64,000 nt of DNA from Phascolarctos cinereus. Its lineage: Eukaryota > Chordata > Mammalia > Diprotodontia > Phascolarctidae. Each line of letters opens with the position of its first letter. Positions within the stretch are counted from its first letter, which is position 1. Location of the stretch: NCBI RefSeq assembly GCF_002099425.1, contig NW_018344252.1, positions 2,046,001-2,110,000 of the forward strand, in the 5' to 3' direction. Of this stretch, positions 24,500 to 36,234 are shown piece after piece. The notes beneath the pieces were generated by a model. That model made no database searches and was not told the origin of the DNA. It saw nothing but the letters and a program-made list of their open reading frames with translations. The position numbers and the translations under genes were made by a program.

Positions 24500-25212
24500 G
24501 TAAGTGTTTGTACATTAAAGGTCATATTGAAGAAGGATAGCCTGCTTCAGAAGGGGACTGAGTGTCTAGAATCAGGCCAGGTTAGCTCCAAAAATCCCTG
24601 CAAATCAGTGGCTCAAAAGCTGCTTTCCTCCGTGTCAGGTCTGCTCACTCAGCCAGGTACTTTGATGCTCAGACAACTTGCTCACACTGCCCAAATAAGA
24701 CAAGAAGGAAACAATGATAATATAAACACTACCAGAGTGACTAGAACCTCATAGCATTGCAGAGGTGGACTATCTACGTCAGTCTCTGGCTGCATCTTTA
24801 AGGAATAATATTGCTAGTGATTCCTTCACTGGAGTCCCACAAATAATGTCTCCTCAAGACTTAGAAGTGACCCTGGATTCTTCAATAATGTGCTGACAGT
24901 TTGGAAGTTCTATGATATCCTGCCAAACTGGAAATGCTTTGGGTCCATGCCTGGTAATGGATCAGATATATCTGGCTTGGGGAGCTCAGAGTAAGGTGCT
25001 CATCCCCAAATTGGTCACAGGAGGGGGAATGGATGTTTTCAATTTCAATTATGATCTACAACCATCAGCTAAGTTAGAGGAATTATGGTCTGATTCAGCA
25101 GTGGAAGGAGTGCCCAATATTGAGAAATCACATGTTAAAAGACAAGAAAATACACATATGGATAACACTTTGCTGAATAGACATGTTGTGTTAGATGCAT
25201 GTTATGTTATAC
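24500..25212. other. Intron 4, first part, unassigned
   Basis: The exon 4 frame runs on into the intron to a stop near 24754, but gtaagt at 24500 ends the exon. Nothing else was recognised. Confidence 0.5.
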
Positions 25213-25475
25213 TAGGGGCAGTTAAGTGGTGCAGTGGATGGAGGGCCAGGCCTGGAATTAGAAAGACTCATCTTCTTGAGTTCAAATCTGACTTCAGACA
25301 CTTACTAGCTGTGTGACCCTGGGCAAGTCACTTAGCCTGTTTGCCTCAGTTTCCTCATCTGTAAAATGACCTGGAAAAAGGGATGGCAAGCCACTCTAGT
25401 ATCTTTGTCACAGAAACCCTAAAGGGGTTCATGAAGAGTCAGACATAACGGGAAGATGAGTAAACAACAACAAAT
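25213..25475 (+). repeat. Composite SINE: CORE-SINE body with RTE/BovB-like tail
   Basis: The head ggggcagttaagtggtgcag and MIR core are followed by ggatggcaagccactctagt, atctttgtcac and gaagagtcagacataacggg. The latter is the 3' end type shared with RTE/BovB elements, implying mobilisation by an RTE. Confidence 0.8.
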
Positions 25476-25489
25476 ATACTGTTGTCTTT

Positions 25490-28400
25490 TGTTGGTTTTC
25501 AGTCATCACTTAAGTATTCAGGGTTACTTAAATATTCTATTTCCTCTTCTGGTAATCTAAGTAATCTATATTTTTATAAATATTTATCCATTTCATTGAG
25601 ATCATCAGTTTTATTGGCATATAATCGGGCAAAATAACTCCTAATAATGTTTTGATTTCATTATCCTTGGTGGTACATTCACACTTTTCATTTTTGATAC
25701 TGGTAATTTGGTTTCCTTCTTTCTTTCTTTTTAATATCAAATTAACCAATGGTTTATCTACTTTATTTTATTTTTTCATAAAACCAGTTCCTAGTTTTAA
25801 TTATTAGTTCAGTGTTTTGGGGTTTGTTTGTTTGTTTTTTACTTTAGATTTTATTGATCTTTCCTTTGATTTTCAGGATTTCAATTTTGGTGTTTAATTG
25901 AGAATATTAAATTTGTTCTTTTTCTAGTTTTTTTTTTTTACAAATTGTATGCCCAATTAATTAATCTGCTCTTTCTCTTTTTTATTGATGTAAGCCTTTA
26001 GAGGTATAAATTTTCCTTTAACTACTGCTTTGGCTGCATACTACAAATTTTGGTATTGTTGTCATCTGAGAGGTTGAGAGATTCCTCAAGGACCTGAATA
26101 TAGAACCAGGTTGTCTGGGATGACTTCACAGACTGAAGCATTCTTTAAGTCAAGGTGGAAAAGATTTTTTGTTATGCTATACAGTGGACAAGGATTCTGA
26201 AGGAACCTACCACAGTGGGCAGAACTCCTTAGAGAACTTGCAACCTAACAAGAATGATGCTAAAGCTTATAGAGGAAAAATAATGAATTATGTGCCAAGT
26301 ATGCTAATTAGGTGATAACTTACAACCTTGGTCACAGGTGTCATTCTGTATTGGAAATGGGGGTAGGGCGGGAAGAGGGGGCTCCTAAAGGGCATATTTT
26401 TGGTATGTTATGTCTATAACAAGATAGTTTCAGGAGTTGACGTCTATAGCTTGACCTCTGACTTGTATATGGTAACTGTGGGCATCAGTACTTGGTAGTT
26501 CTGCTGGTACAAGATAGTCCTGTTCATACAAGGGAAATCCTACAGAGGTCAGCTTGTTCTTGTAACAGGAGGAGATAATTTGCCTCACTGGGCCCACTCA
26601 TGAGTCATTGCCATAGATGGGGTCCTTGGGCTGGAGAGAAACTGTCAGGGATAGTGTCTTGAGGCTAGGGAGAAATATGGTCTTGGAAGTTGGGTCTGAG
26701 TACAAGACCCAAGCACTACATCAGTATGATGGCTCATTGTTGTCATTTTCTTCAATGAAATTATTGCTTCTATAATTTATTCTTTGACTCACTCATTCTG
26801 TAGGATTAGATTAATTTCTGGTTAATTTTTAATCTGTGTGTCCACTGTTCTTTATTGAATGTAATTTTTACTGTATTATGGTCTGAAAGGATGCATTTAA
26901 TATTTCTGATTCTTTGCATTTGTTTGTGAAGTTTTTATGCCTTGATATGTGGTCAATTTTTGTGAAGGTGCCATGTACAGCTGAGCAAAGGGTTTACAGT
27001 ACTATTTTCTGTTCCCATTCAGTTTTCTCCAGAAGGTCTACGATGTTTAACTTTTCTAAAATTCTGTCAATCTCCTTAACTTCTTTCTTGTTTTATGGTT
27101 AGATTTATGTAGTTCTGGGGGGGAGGAAATTGAGGTCTCCAACTGATATAGTTTACTATTTCATCATTTAACTCATTTAGCTTTCACTTTAAGAAATTGG
27201 GTACTCTGTCATTTGGTGCAGATATATTTAGGATTGATGTTATTTCACTTTCCATGGTACCTTTCAGCAAAATTTAGCTGCCCTAATTATTTCTTTTAAT
27301 TAGGTCTATTTTTGCTTTTGCTTTGTCTGGGATCACGATCGCTATCTCTGCCTTGTTTAGTGCAGTTGAAGCATAATAAATTCTGCTACGTCTCCTTGTT
27401 ATAACTCTGTGTACATGTCTTTCTGTTTCAAGTATGTTTCTTGTAAACAACATATTGTTGGATTCTGGTTTTTGATTCATTCTGCTATCCACTTCTGTTT
27501 TATGTATAAGTTCATCCCATTCACATTCAAAGTTTTGATTATGAACTGTGTATTTCCCTCCACCCTATTTTCTTCTGTTTATCCTTCACTCTTTTTTTTA
27601 TCTTATCCCTCCTCTAAGGTCTGTTTTGCTTCTGACCACTGATTCCATTAATTTGCCCTACCTTTTATCACTTTTTACTCCTTCCTTTCCTACTTCCTAG
27701 TAGGGTAACCTAGATTTCTATACCCAGTATGTGTATGTGTATGTGTAAGTGTGTATGTGTGTATATTTTTTTCTCTTTAAACTAATTTCTATAAGTGACG
27801 TTCAAGCATTGCCCAAGATCCCATTTCCCCCTCTACTATAAAAGCTCATCCTTGCCCCCTCTTTTTGTGAGATAATTTCCCCCTTTCATCTGTCTTTCCC
27901 TCCTTCTCCCAGGGTATCCTTCTTTCTCATCCCTTCACTTTCTTTTGAGATCATCCTGATGTAATCAACTCACAGCTGTGCTTCTAACTAATGGTAAAGT
28001 TCTTAGGAATTACAAGTATTATATTCTCATGTAGGAAGGTAAACAGTACAATTTTTTTGAATCCTTTATGATTTCTCCTTCCCGTTTACCTTTTTATGCT
28101 TTTCTTGAGTCTTGTTTTTGAAAGTCAAGCATTCTGTTCAGCACTGGTCTTTTCATCAGGAATGCTTAAAAGTCATTTTGTCATCATTGAAATATACTTC
28201 ATTAAATATCCACTTTTTCTCCTGAGGGATTATATTCAGTTTTGTTGAATAAGTTTTTCTTGATTGTAATCCTACAGCCTTTTCCTTCTGGAATATCATG
28301 TTCCAAGCCCTCTGCTATTTTAAAGCAAAAGCTACTTAATCTGGTGTCCTATGGGCTGTGGCTTCGCGATATCTGAATTGCTTCTTTCTGTCTTCTTGTG

Positions 28401-29395
28401 ATATTTCCTACTTGACTTGGGAGCCTTGGAATTTGGCTACAATATTCCTGGGAGTTCTAATTTTGGGATATTTTTGGGGAGATGATCAGTAGGTTCTTTC
28501 AATTTCTATTTTATCCTCTGATTCTAAGATATCAGGGCATTTTTATTTTACAATTCTTGAAATACGATATCTAGGTCCTTTTTTTGATCATGACTTTAAG
28601 GTAGTCTAATAATTCTTAAATTATCTCTCAATCTATTTTCTATGTCAGTTGTTTTTACAATGAGCTATTTCACATTTTCTTCTATTTTTTTCATTCTTTT
28701 GATTTTGTTTTACTGTTTCTTGATGTCTAGTGGAATCATTAGCTTCCACTCACCCAGTTTTAATTTTAAGGAATTATTTATTAAACTTTTATATTTATTT
28801 TTTCCAATTGGCTAGCTCTGCTTTTTAAGGAGTTCTTTTCTTCAGTGAATACTTGTGCCTCTTTCACTATTTGACCATTTTTGTTTTTTAATGTGTTATT
28901 TTCTTCAGTAATATTTTGTGCCTATTTTGTCAAGCTGTTGATTTTTGTTTCATAATTTTCTCACATCATTCTCATTCCTTTCCCCAATCTTTCCTCTATC
29001 ATTCTTATAGCTTTCTTTAGCACTTCCAGGAATTCTTGTTGGGCTTCTGTCCAATTTGCATTTTTAAGGCTTTGCTTGTAACTGTTTTTACATTGTTGTC
29101 TTCTTGTTTTGTGTCTTGATCACCATATAGATTTTTATCTTCAGGTTTTTTATTATTTATTCATTTTTCCCAGCTTTTCCACCTTAACTTTGAACTTTAT
29201 GTCAAAGTTGGGCTATGATCATGTGAAGGTGAGGAGGCACTATTCCAAGCTTCAGGCGTTTTCCGACTACTATTTTCAGAGCTAGTTCTAGGGACCTGTG
29301 AGTTTTTGGTGTTTCCAAGGTGGTGTGATCCAAGAAGAGATGTGATCTTAGTCTTCACTCTGGTCTTTCCTGTAGCCACAAGCACTAGTGCTTCT
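25490..29395 (-). repeat. Long L1 copy, antisense, ORF2 into ORF1 region, with an insert
   Basis: The + strand reads successive reverse L1 blocks: the RT region (25490-26054), and the endonuclease and upstream regions (26747-27700: gaaggtgccatgtacagctg, atatttaggattgatgttat, gggatcacgatcgctatctc). ORF1-like blocks follow to about 29395. It is interrupted at 26066-26735. No long open frame survives. Confidence 0.7.
26066..26735. mobile_element. Unclassified 670-bp insert in L1, possible solo LTR
   Basis: The L1 text breaks at ggtattgttgtcat and resumes with the same attgttgtcat, an 11-base direct repeat at 26055-26065 and 26736-26746. The insert has no poly(A) or poly(T) end. Read on the minus strand it looks LTR-like (a tataagc-type box mid-element, no coding). 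The long flanking repeat is atypical for an LTR. It is treated as a fossil of uncertain class. Confidence 0.45.
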
Positions 29396-29567
29396 CTCTA
29401 CCCTCGAACCAGGACAAAATGTAGTTGACAAGTGGCCATCCAGCTTCTGCCACCACCTCTTGAAGCAGTGCATTGCATATTGGGAAAAGTCTACATATTA
29501 GGAAGTTTTTCCTGATTTCAAGGATGAATTGGCCTCTTTCCAATCTTACCCATTGCTCTTGATTCCT

Positions 29568-29712
29568 AAATCAGTCCATTAGCAAGCATTTATTAAATGC
29601 CCACTATTTGCCAGGTACTGTTCTAGGCACTGGGGATACAAAACAGAGAAAAAGTTGAGTCTCTTCCCTTAAGGAGTTCATAGTCTAATTACTATGAGAC
29701 ATTTTTATCAAA
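29568..29712 (+). repeat. Marsupial interspersed repeat (tattaaatgcccactat family)
   Basis: agcatttattaaatgcccac and ggcactggggatacaaaaca are followed by aaggagttcatagtctaa. Confidence 0.6.
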
Positions 29713-29719
29713 TGCTTTA

Positions 29720-30340
29720 GTAAAATAAAAACTAATTCTACAGCATCTCATTCATTGTCTATGTTATTAAGAAATCTAAAAAAGGGGAAAGAGGTAAATC
29801 TGAAATGTCCTGTTCTTGTGAAAAACATGCTGGCACTTTGTAATGACCCCTTCCCTTTCTAGATATTCATGAATTGTCTCTTTAATGAACTACTTGAGAA
29901 TTGTCCAAAGAATGAAAATGAAATGAGAATGTCCAAAGAAAGACTCACTGGTCTATAGTTTTTGGCCACTCTTCTCTTTTTTGGAAAATTGGTGGAACAT
30001 GGGATTTTGCATTTTGTGACTCCTTTCTCATTTTCCACCATCTTTCAAATTCATCAACAGGAACTAACAGTCACTTAGCAATCACAGCTGCTATTCTTTT
30101 AGGATCTGAGGATGTAGTTCAAGGGTACTTGAATTCATGAAGGATAGCTAAGAGCTCTCATCATACCTCTTTTCTTATCTGTGGCCTCAACTACTAGTTA
30201 GTTATCTTTGTTCTGACATTTTCCATGTAGGGATTATCATCTTCGGTAGTGAAAACAGAAATCAAATGGAGAATGGAGAAGCCCTGCTTTCTCTTTGTTG
30301 TTGATGGTTATCATTAGCTCATCCATGCCAAGCAGAAGTT
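29720..30340 (-). repeat. LINE-like interspersed repeat, antisense, clade uncertain
   Basis: The passage catgctggcactttgtaatg, ctcactggtctatagttttt, caatcacagctgctattctt and gtacttgaattcatgaagga matches a recurrent vertebrate LINE region as I remember it, possibly CR1/L3. No open frame is preserved. Confidence 0.4.
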
Positions 30341-30414
30341 CTAGCCCTTGCTGTGTCCCCCTTTCTGTCCCACTCTAGCTCTGGAAGCACTCTTTGTTGG
30401 TTATGGTTTCATTA

Positions 30415-30612
30415 AAGAATGGGCTGCCACAAGAGGTGATGAGCTTCCCTTCACTGGATGTGTCCAAGCAGAATCTCTGACTAAAATGGGCTGTTGAGGA
30501 AATCCCAGTTCTGGTAGGGCTTCTGCTAGGGGGTCTCCCAAGATTCTATCTTTCTCAAGGCCTGTGATTCTCTGTCAGCAGAGAGAGCACCTTCACTGAC
30601 ATTATTAACAAT
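30415..30612 (+). repeat. L3/CR1-like LINE 3' end, sense
   Basis: gggctgccacaagaggtgat, gagcttcccttcactggatg and tgtccaagcaga follow the CR1/L3 3' consensus (ctgccc...ggaggtgat...ccctcactggaggt). Confidence 0.6.
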
Positions 30613-30687
30613 AACTCCATCCATTGAAAGAGTTTCTAGAAAAGGCAGAGGACTGATGTGAAGAAGATTCAACATATTTTGAATCTC

Positions 30688-30856
30688 CTTTTCTTTCTTT
30701 CTTTTTTTCTTTTTTTTTTTAGGCAATTGGGATTAAGTGACTTGCCCAGGGTCACACAGCTAGTAAGTGTCAAATGTTTGGTCTGAGGCCAGATTTGAAC
30801 TCAGGTCCTCCTGACTTTGGGCCGGTGTTCTATCCACTGCACCACCTAGCTGCCCC
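30688..30856 (-). repeat. Marsupial CORE-SINE (MAR1-like), antisense, with target duplication
   Basis: A poly(T) stretch is followed by aggcaattgggattaagtga through to caccacctagctgcccc. A 9-base direct repeat ttgaatctc flanks it (30679-30687 and 30857-30865). Confidence 0.85.
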
Positions 30857-31114
30857 TTGAATCTCTTTTGTCAAAGGGACATGATCTTGTAAGGTTTTCC
30901 ACCATCTCTCATCATTTTCCTTTTCCTTTTCTTTCCTCGGTAGGAAATGAATGAATTAATGAAGAAAAATTATTAGGTCCTAACTGTATACAAGTGCTAA
31001 GCATTATGGAGACAAATAAGAAAGTAAGATAGATCTTGGGGAGGTGATATTATAATGGGGGAGGTGATAAAAATAAGAAGTTTCCATTGCAAGTCAAGAC
31101 CAATATGGCGACAG

Positions 31115-31490
31115 GGAGAGGGCAGTAAATAGAGTGCTGGCCTTCTCAGGAAGCCCTGTTTTCAAATGCAACCTCAAACACTTACTAGCTTTATGATTGC
31201 TTTATACCTCCAGCCTCAGTTTCCTTATATGCAAAATGGGCATAATAAAGCACCTACCTCCCAGGCATATTGTAAGGATCAAATGAGGTCATATATACAG
31301 AAATGTACTTTGCACACACTAATGTTTTAATCTTTAATCATCTCTCCTATCATTTCCTTTGAAAATCATATTTTAATAACTATTCTTTGTATGTGTAAAG
31401 AAAGTGCTGTAACCAGCACTTACTAGAGTACCAGCACATAGTAGGTACTTAACAAATACTGACTAACTAACTGACTGACTGGTAGACTAC
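31115..31490 (+). repeat. MIR-type SINE and L2 tail, sense
   Basis: 31115-31330 keeps the MIR order (cagcctcagtttccttatat, gcataataaagcacctacct). 31420-31490 is an L2-like tail (cagcacatagtaggtactta). It ends about 140 bp before MSR1 exon 5. Confidence 0.65.
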
Positions 31491-31633
31491 AGAATGACAA
31501 GAGAAAGTCTAAGCTATATAAAGATATCTATCTATACATGGTATAGTATTTAAAGAAAAAATCCCCCATAAACAACATGTTCATTTCTTCATCTGATGAA
31601 ATAATTTTGCTGACCCTCTGTGATACTTTCCAG

Positions 31634-31819
31634 GAGACTGAGAGGCTGGAGGAGCATGTATACAATGTGTCAGCAGAAATCATGACCTTGAAAGAGCAGC
31701 AGATCCATTGAATCAGGAAATCAAAGGAGAAATGAAACTTTTGGCTAACATCACAAATGACCTCAGACTAAAGGACTGGGAGCATTCAATGACATTGAGA
31801 AATATCACATTAATTCAAG
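31634..31819 (+). CDS. MSR1: MSR1 exon 5: coiled coil, with a one-base frame defect
   Basis: The acceptor is ...actttccag and the donor gtaata. The exon begins [20 protein letters not shown], matching human [18 protein letters not shown]. After CAG ATC CAT the literal frame reads TGA at 31709-31711. One more T between 31708 and 31709 would give Leu-Asn-Gln-Glu-Ile-Lys-Gly-Glu. That continues as [20 protein letters not shown] and RNITLIQ, nearly identical to human. With 187 nt the exon would end in phase 1, as the next collagen exon needs. Sequons are near residues 202, 230 and 248. The lesion sits in a T run and everything downstream is intact. A sequencing or assembly indel is therefore likelier than gene loss, but a real null allele cannot be excluded here. 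Confidence 0.92.
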
Positions 31820-32099
31820 GTAATATCAAGTTGTTTCACTTCCCCAACAGACACCATCTTGGAATTGTCTAAAGATGGCTGAGTTCGGAGCCACTTATAT
31901 CCCAAGAAAGGGTTGCCTGGTTCAAAAGGGACCCTTTGCCAATGGGCTGGAGCAGAGTCATTAAAATTCCCCGGGGGCGTTCTGATATGAGAAGTAATCC
32001 TCTAAAGGGGAGATCTTTGAAGAGTTCTGGTCAGTGCTTACCAAAGTTGAAATCTAAGTAGGGCAGAAATCTGACACAAAGATCCAAAGATAAACACAG

Positions 32100-32770
32100 T
32101 CTCTGCTGTCATATTGGATAACAGAGAGATTTCACAGATCTCCACAGGCTAAAAGGAAGGATGAAATCTTATACAATGGAATTTAATAGGGATAAATGAA
32201 ATGTCTGACACTTGGGTTAGAAAAGTCAACTTTGTAATCAAGTTATGAGGATGCTGTGGGTAGATAACAGCCCCTCTAAAATAGTTCTGGGTGGAGGGTT
32301 GGGGGAGGGTTAATGCAATGCAAGATCAATAGTGCACTGGATGGCCAAAAAACTTACAGGATCTTAGCCTGTACCAAAAGTGACAGGGTCCAGAAAGGAG
32401 GAGGTGGTGTTTGCCTGTATCACAACCCTACTTAGATCACTGATAGAATGCCAAGTTCAGTTCTGGAAGCATCACATGAAGAAAGACTCCCCAAATTCAA
32501 AGAAGGGTGGCCAGCAAAGTGAAGAAGTTAGAGGCTATGACACCCCTGGATGAAGTCATAGAACTGGGAATGTTTGACCCAGAAAACAGGCAAGGATGCC
32601 ATGATCACTATCTCCAAGTGATCTGATGGGTTGTCAAGGAGAAAGAGATCAACCTTGTTCTGCTTGGTCCCAGAGGCATAAGCAAGAGTGATGTTGGGAA
32701 GTGACACTGGACCAGCACTGAGAGAGCTTGATGGTGTCTCAGGCTCCTTTCCACTTGGGGATTCTCCAAT
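32100..32770 (+). repeat. L3/CR1-like LINE ORF2 3' part, sense
   Basis: gatagaatgccaagttcagt, tctggaagcatcaca, catagaactgggaatgtttg and accttgttctgcttggtccc follow the CR1/L3 order (CVQFW...; LGMF...; LVLLGP). It is an old and decayed copy. Confidence 0.65.
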
Positions 32771-33285
32771 TTATTCACAGCAGTAGATGGGAAGTGCAGG
32801 AAAAAGGGAAACTTTTTCCAATGGCTTTGGGAAAGGTGAGTAAGGGTAAGAGTTGGGCAAGAGTGGGCAGAAAGACCATGAGTGAGAGGGCCAACAGCAA
32901 AGGGAGAGACCCACTGGCTCTGAGGCCATTGCCATTCTACTGGACTGGCCTTGGGCTGAGAGGACAGGCAGTCTTCTCCCCCAGTGTGGTCTAGTGTTCA
33001 AGAGGCATCCCCCTCCCCAAAGATGTGCAGCATCCATTCAGAGGATTATTGTGATCCCTGAACTTGGCCAATATGCCAACACTTATTTCTTACATAATTG
33101 GACCCATCTGGCCTATGATACATCTGAATACATGGTGAAGTAAATTTGTAATGGACTAAACTGCCATTCAGATCCCCCAAGAATATTTACAAATTGAGGT
33201 CTTCTGATTCCTTTGCTGATGAAGTAAAGGCAAGATAGAAATTTGGTATGCTTGTGTATTTTATGGAAGAAAATATAAAGCAGAA
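32771..33285. other. Intron 5, unassigned
   Basis: The 88-codon open stretches on both strands at about 32728-33037 overlap each other and carry no recognised domain. Confidence 0.45.
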
Positions 33286-33289
33286 GCTG

Positions 33290-33560
33290 CAGGGCTGTAA
33301 AGGACCTTAGAGGTCATCTAGTTCAGAGCCCTCATTTTACAGATGAGGAAACTGAGGCCCAGAAAGGAGCTGTGACCTCTCCAAGATTCTGTATGTAGCT
33401 GTGTGTAGTGGAAAGAGATCTGGATATAAACAGAAGACCTGGGTTCAAATCCTGGCTTTTCCCCTTTCCTGTCTTCATCCGTGAAATGTGAAGAATACTG
33501 TTAACCAACAGTATCTCTCATCCCACATAGCTACAGTGAGTAGGAGATCATCAAACATTT
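33290..33560. repeat. MIR-type SINE pieces
   Basis: 33290-33400 is antisense (gaggtcatctagttcagagc, ttacagatgaggaaactgag). 33405-33530 is sense (gtgtagtggaaagagatctg, gacctgggttcaaatcctgg). Another weak antisense piece is at about 33715-33850. Confidence 0.6.
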
Positions 33561-33849
33561 TGGGGATAAGACAGTGCTTACAGATGGGGGGGGGTTACCA
33601 GTTTCTTTGAACAGAAGACAAGCACACACTCTCCTATCCTCAGGAATTTAGTGATAACTCCCAGGATGGGAGTTAGCAAGGCTTGGCATGGCCTGGATGT
33701 CCCAAGGTCCTTAGACATATGACTTATTCTCCCAGTTTGGTAGTGATTTATCTGAGGTCACCCAGTAATGAAGGGCTGGCAAAAAGACTGAATTCAGACT
33801 GAAATCTCCTGATTTCTACTTCTTTGCCCTCTGGACTCTTCTATCAGGA

Positions 33850-35030
33850 AATGTCACTATACTTCCTGGCATTTTAAAACTTAAACAGTAATAGGAGCTG
33901 TTGGGGTGTGGTAGGGGTGGGGAGTTCTAGATCATTATGTGCTATTTAATGGTCCAGAATGTTTCCATCTTCCTTTTATTGCCCTTTTACTCAAGTCTAC
34001 AATGGTTCCTGGATCGTAGGTCTAGAGCCGAGAGGGATCTTTCTTTTACAGATGAGGAAACTGAAGCACAGAGCAGAGACAAAGAGTGACAGGGGGACAT
34101 GGAGAGATGGATGGACAGACTGACAGAAACAGGGACACACACACAGAGCTATTTAACGAGGATTTTCAGGTCCATGAACTCTCAGGGCAGTGCTTAGCTC
34201 AAAAACAAACATACAGGCTTAGGATAATTTGGAACCCATCAGGGACATGGTTCATTGAGGGACATTTCTAGCTCAGCACAAATTTACAAAGTTCTAAAAA
34301 CTAAGTCCCATATGAGGAATATTGAAATCTTAATGAGTCCTGATATTTCTCTGGACAAGAGGATGCCCATCAGTATATGTCATGGGTCTGGTGTGGCCTG
34401 CCATGCAAGAAGCACAGAAGGTCTTAGGAGAGCTCCATGAGCCCCTCCCTCACCCCAGCCAAAGAATAGGAGCAGCACAGAGAGAGGGTGGGACTCCTTG
34501 GCAGCAGGACCCAGAAGACAGATCCAAAGAACTTTTGCTCCATTGCCCACCAGGCAGAGGAGAGGGTAGGAATGTGCTGAGGCTCTCGTGATCACATGGG
34601 AGAAAGAGAGCAAGGCCAAGAGAGGGACCCCAGAAGACTGTGTCAGGGAGTCCCACTGACTACCAATAGTCAGGACAGGTCACAGCTGGATCCAGGCTGG
34701 CTCTCAAGCAGCATCTTTGTTCCACCATTCCAATCTCTGCCTGATATGGGTCACAGGATGGAGTATCTTCCCTCTTTTCCAAGAAAGGTGCCAATAGGGA
34801 AACAGGTCCTTCTGCATTCAGGACAGAAAGTTGCTTTTTTAATACATTGGTTTTGGGGGAATCATTCATTCATGAGAACTGTTGTACTGACTGCAGCTGG
34901 GTAGGGAAAGGAGAGTTCTTGTATCCTCTCTTTTCCCCTTATTCCAAACAGCTTGGTGTCACCCAGAGTCAATTGTTAGTATGGCATTGACCAGGGTTGC
35001 TGAGTAGGTGGGCTAATCACAACAGCAGGG
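33850..35030. other. Intron 5, mostly unassigned
   Basis: Only a short MIR core (34045-34075) is recognisable. The overlapping small open frames at 34380-34904 have no recognised product. Confidence 0.45.
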
Positions 35031-35034
35031 GAGG

Positions 35035-35632
35035 GAACAAACATTTACCACCTACTGTGTGCCAGGTGCCATGCTAAGTGCTTTACAAATATTATCTTTT
35101 TTGATATTCATGATGACCCTGCAAGGCAGGTGCTATTATTACACCCACTTTACAATCAAGGAAACTAGGCAAGTAGGGCTAAAGTGACTTGGTCAGGGTC
35201 CCACAGTTTGGAAATGTCTAAAGCTGGATTTGAACTCAGGTCTTGCTGACAGGAGGAGCAGTTTATGTTGTCTGGAAGATAGACTCCACAAATAGGAATG
35301 GTGGGGTTTGTAGTGGTAGGAAATAAAAGTGGATTAGAAAGTTAGAAGCTGTTAGTGGAAGGCCTCAAATGCTTGGATGAGTTAATTACAACAGCAATAA
35401 TAGTAATAATAAAAGCAAACATTACAAAGAGCTTTAAGACTACAAAATATATGTTTTCTCTTCTGATCCTCTGAACAACATGGCAGATAGGAGCTATTAT
35501 TATCTCCATTTTACAAGAGGAAACTGAGGTAGGAAACAGTGAAGTGGCCTGGTAAATGGCAGAAGCAGAATTTGAACTTGGATCTTCCTGACCCTAACCA
35601 ACATTCTAGCCATGATGCCACCTAGCTGCCTC
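35035..35632 (-). repeat. Two MIR-type SINEs, antisense
   Basis: The copies are 35035-35265 (ctactgtgtgccaggtgcca, aaagtgacttggtcaggg) and 35390-35632 (ttatctccattttacaagag, ending gatgccacctagctgcc). Confidence 0.75.
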
Positions 35633-35755
35633 AATCTTCCATTCAGTGAATGGAATATAAGCAAAAGTGGGACTTGGAAAGGTTCTTACACATTTCAAGA
35701 TAGGGAGATTACTCTCCATTGGGGGAAGGTCTGCCCTTTCCCCTCAGTACTAGGG

Positions 35756-35756
<1 letters not shown>

Positions 35757-35806
<50 letters not shown>
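35757..35806. repeat. (TG)25 microsatellite just upstream of exon 6
   Basis: Twenty-five uninterrupted TG units end 46 nt before the first base of MSR1 exon 6, so the pre-mRNA carries (UG)n close to the branch-point region. Confidence 0.97.
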
Positions 35807-35808
<2 letters not shown>

Positions 35809-35852
35809 TGATCACCAGTCATGACCAGGAATTATCATCCCTTCCTTTCAAG

Positions 35853-35933
35853 GCCCTCCTGGACCAAAAGGTGAACGAGGGGACAGAGGCCCCCAAGGAG
35901 AAGTGGGGGCTCCTGGCATCACTGGCCCAAGAG
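35853..35933 (+). CDS. MSR1: MSR1 exon 6: collagen-like repeats 1-9
   Basis: This 81-nt exon is symmetric (phase 1 to 1) and encodes nine perfect Gly-X-Y triplets: GPPGPKGERGDRGPQGEVG, then APGITGPR. It is equivalent to human GPPGPPGEKGDRGPTGESG. The acceptor tract is cccttcctttcaag and the donor gtatgt. A (TG)25 tract ends 46 nt upstream. Skipping this exon would keep the frame and remove exactly nine triplets. Confidence 0.95.
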
Positions 35934-36234
35934 GTATGTGAATGGAAACTGAGATACTACCTGGATATTCCACACAGTGAAACAGAGAACAGGGGACCTG
36001 GTTGAGAAGAGCAGCCAGTGACCACAGTTACACCTGCATCCTTCAAGAAGGATGAAGATGTCTGAGGCTAAGCTGGGTTAAGGGATTTTTGCCCTGGAGA
36101 CTTAAATAGGAAAAGGAGACAGCTTCTGCCTTTGGGGGGCTCACCCTCTAATTTGAGGGAGACAGCACATTAAGAAGGGTTGTTTGGAGAGGCCCAGCAA
36201 TAACTGGGTTATGGCAGGTAAAGTAGCAGGGGAA

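Noticed and set aside
24110-24754. A 214-codon ORF beginning at ATG 24110 as a gene of its own
   Set aside because: It is MSR1 exon 4 plus flanking intron; the ATG spans an intron acceptor and gtaagt at 24500 ends the coding part.
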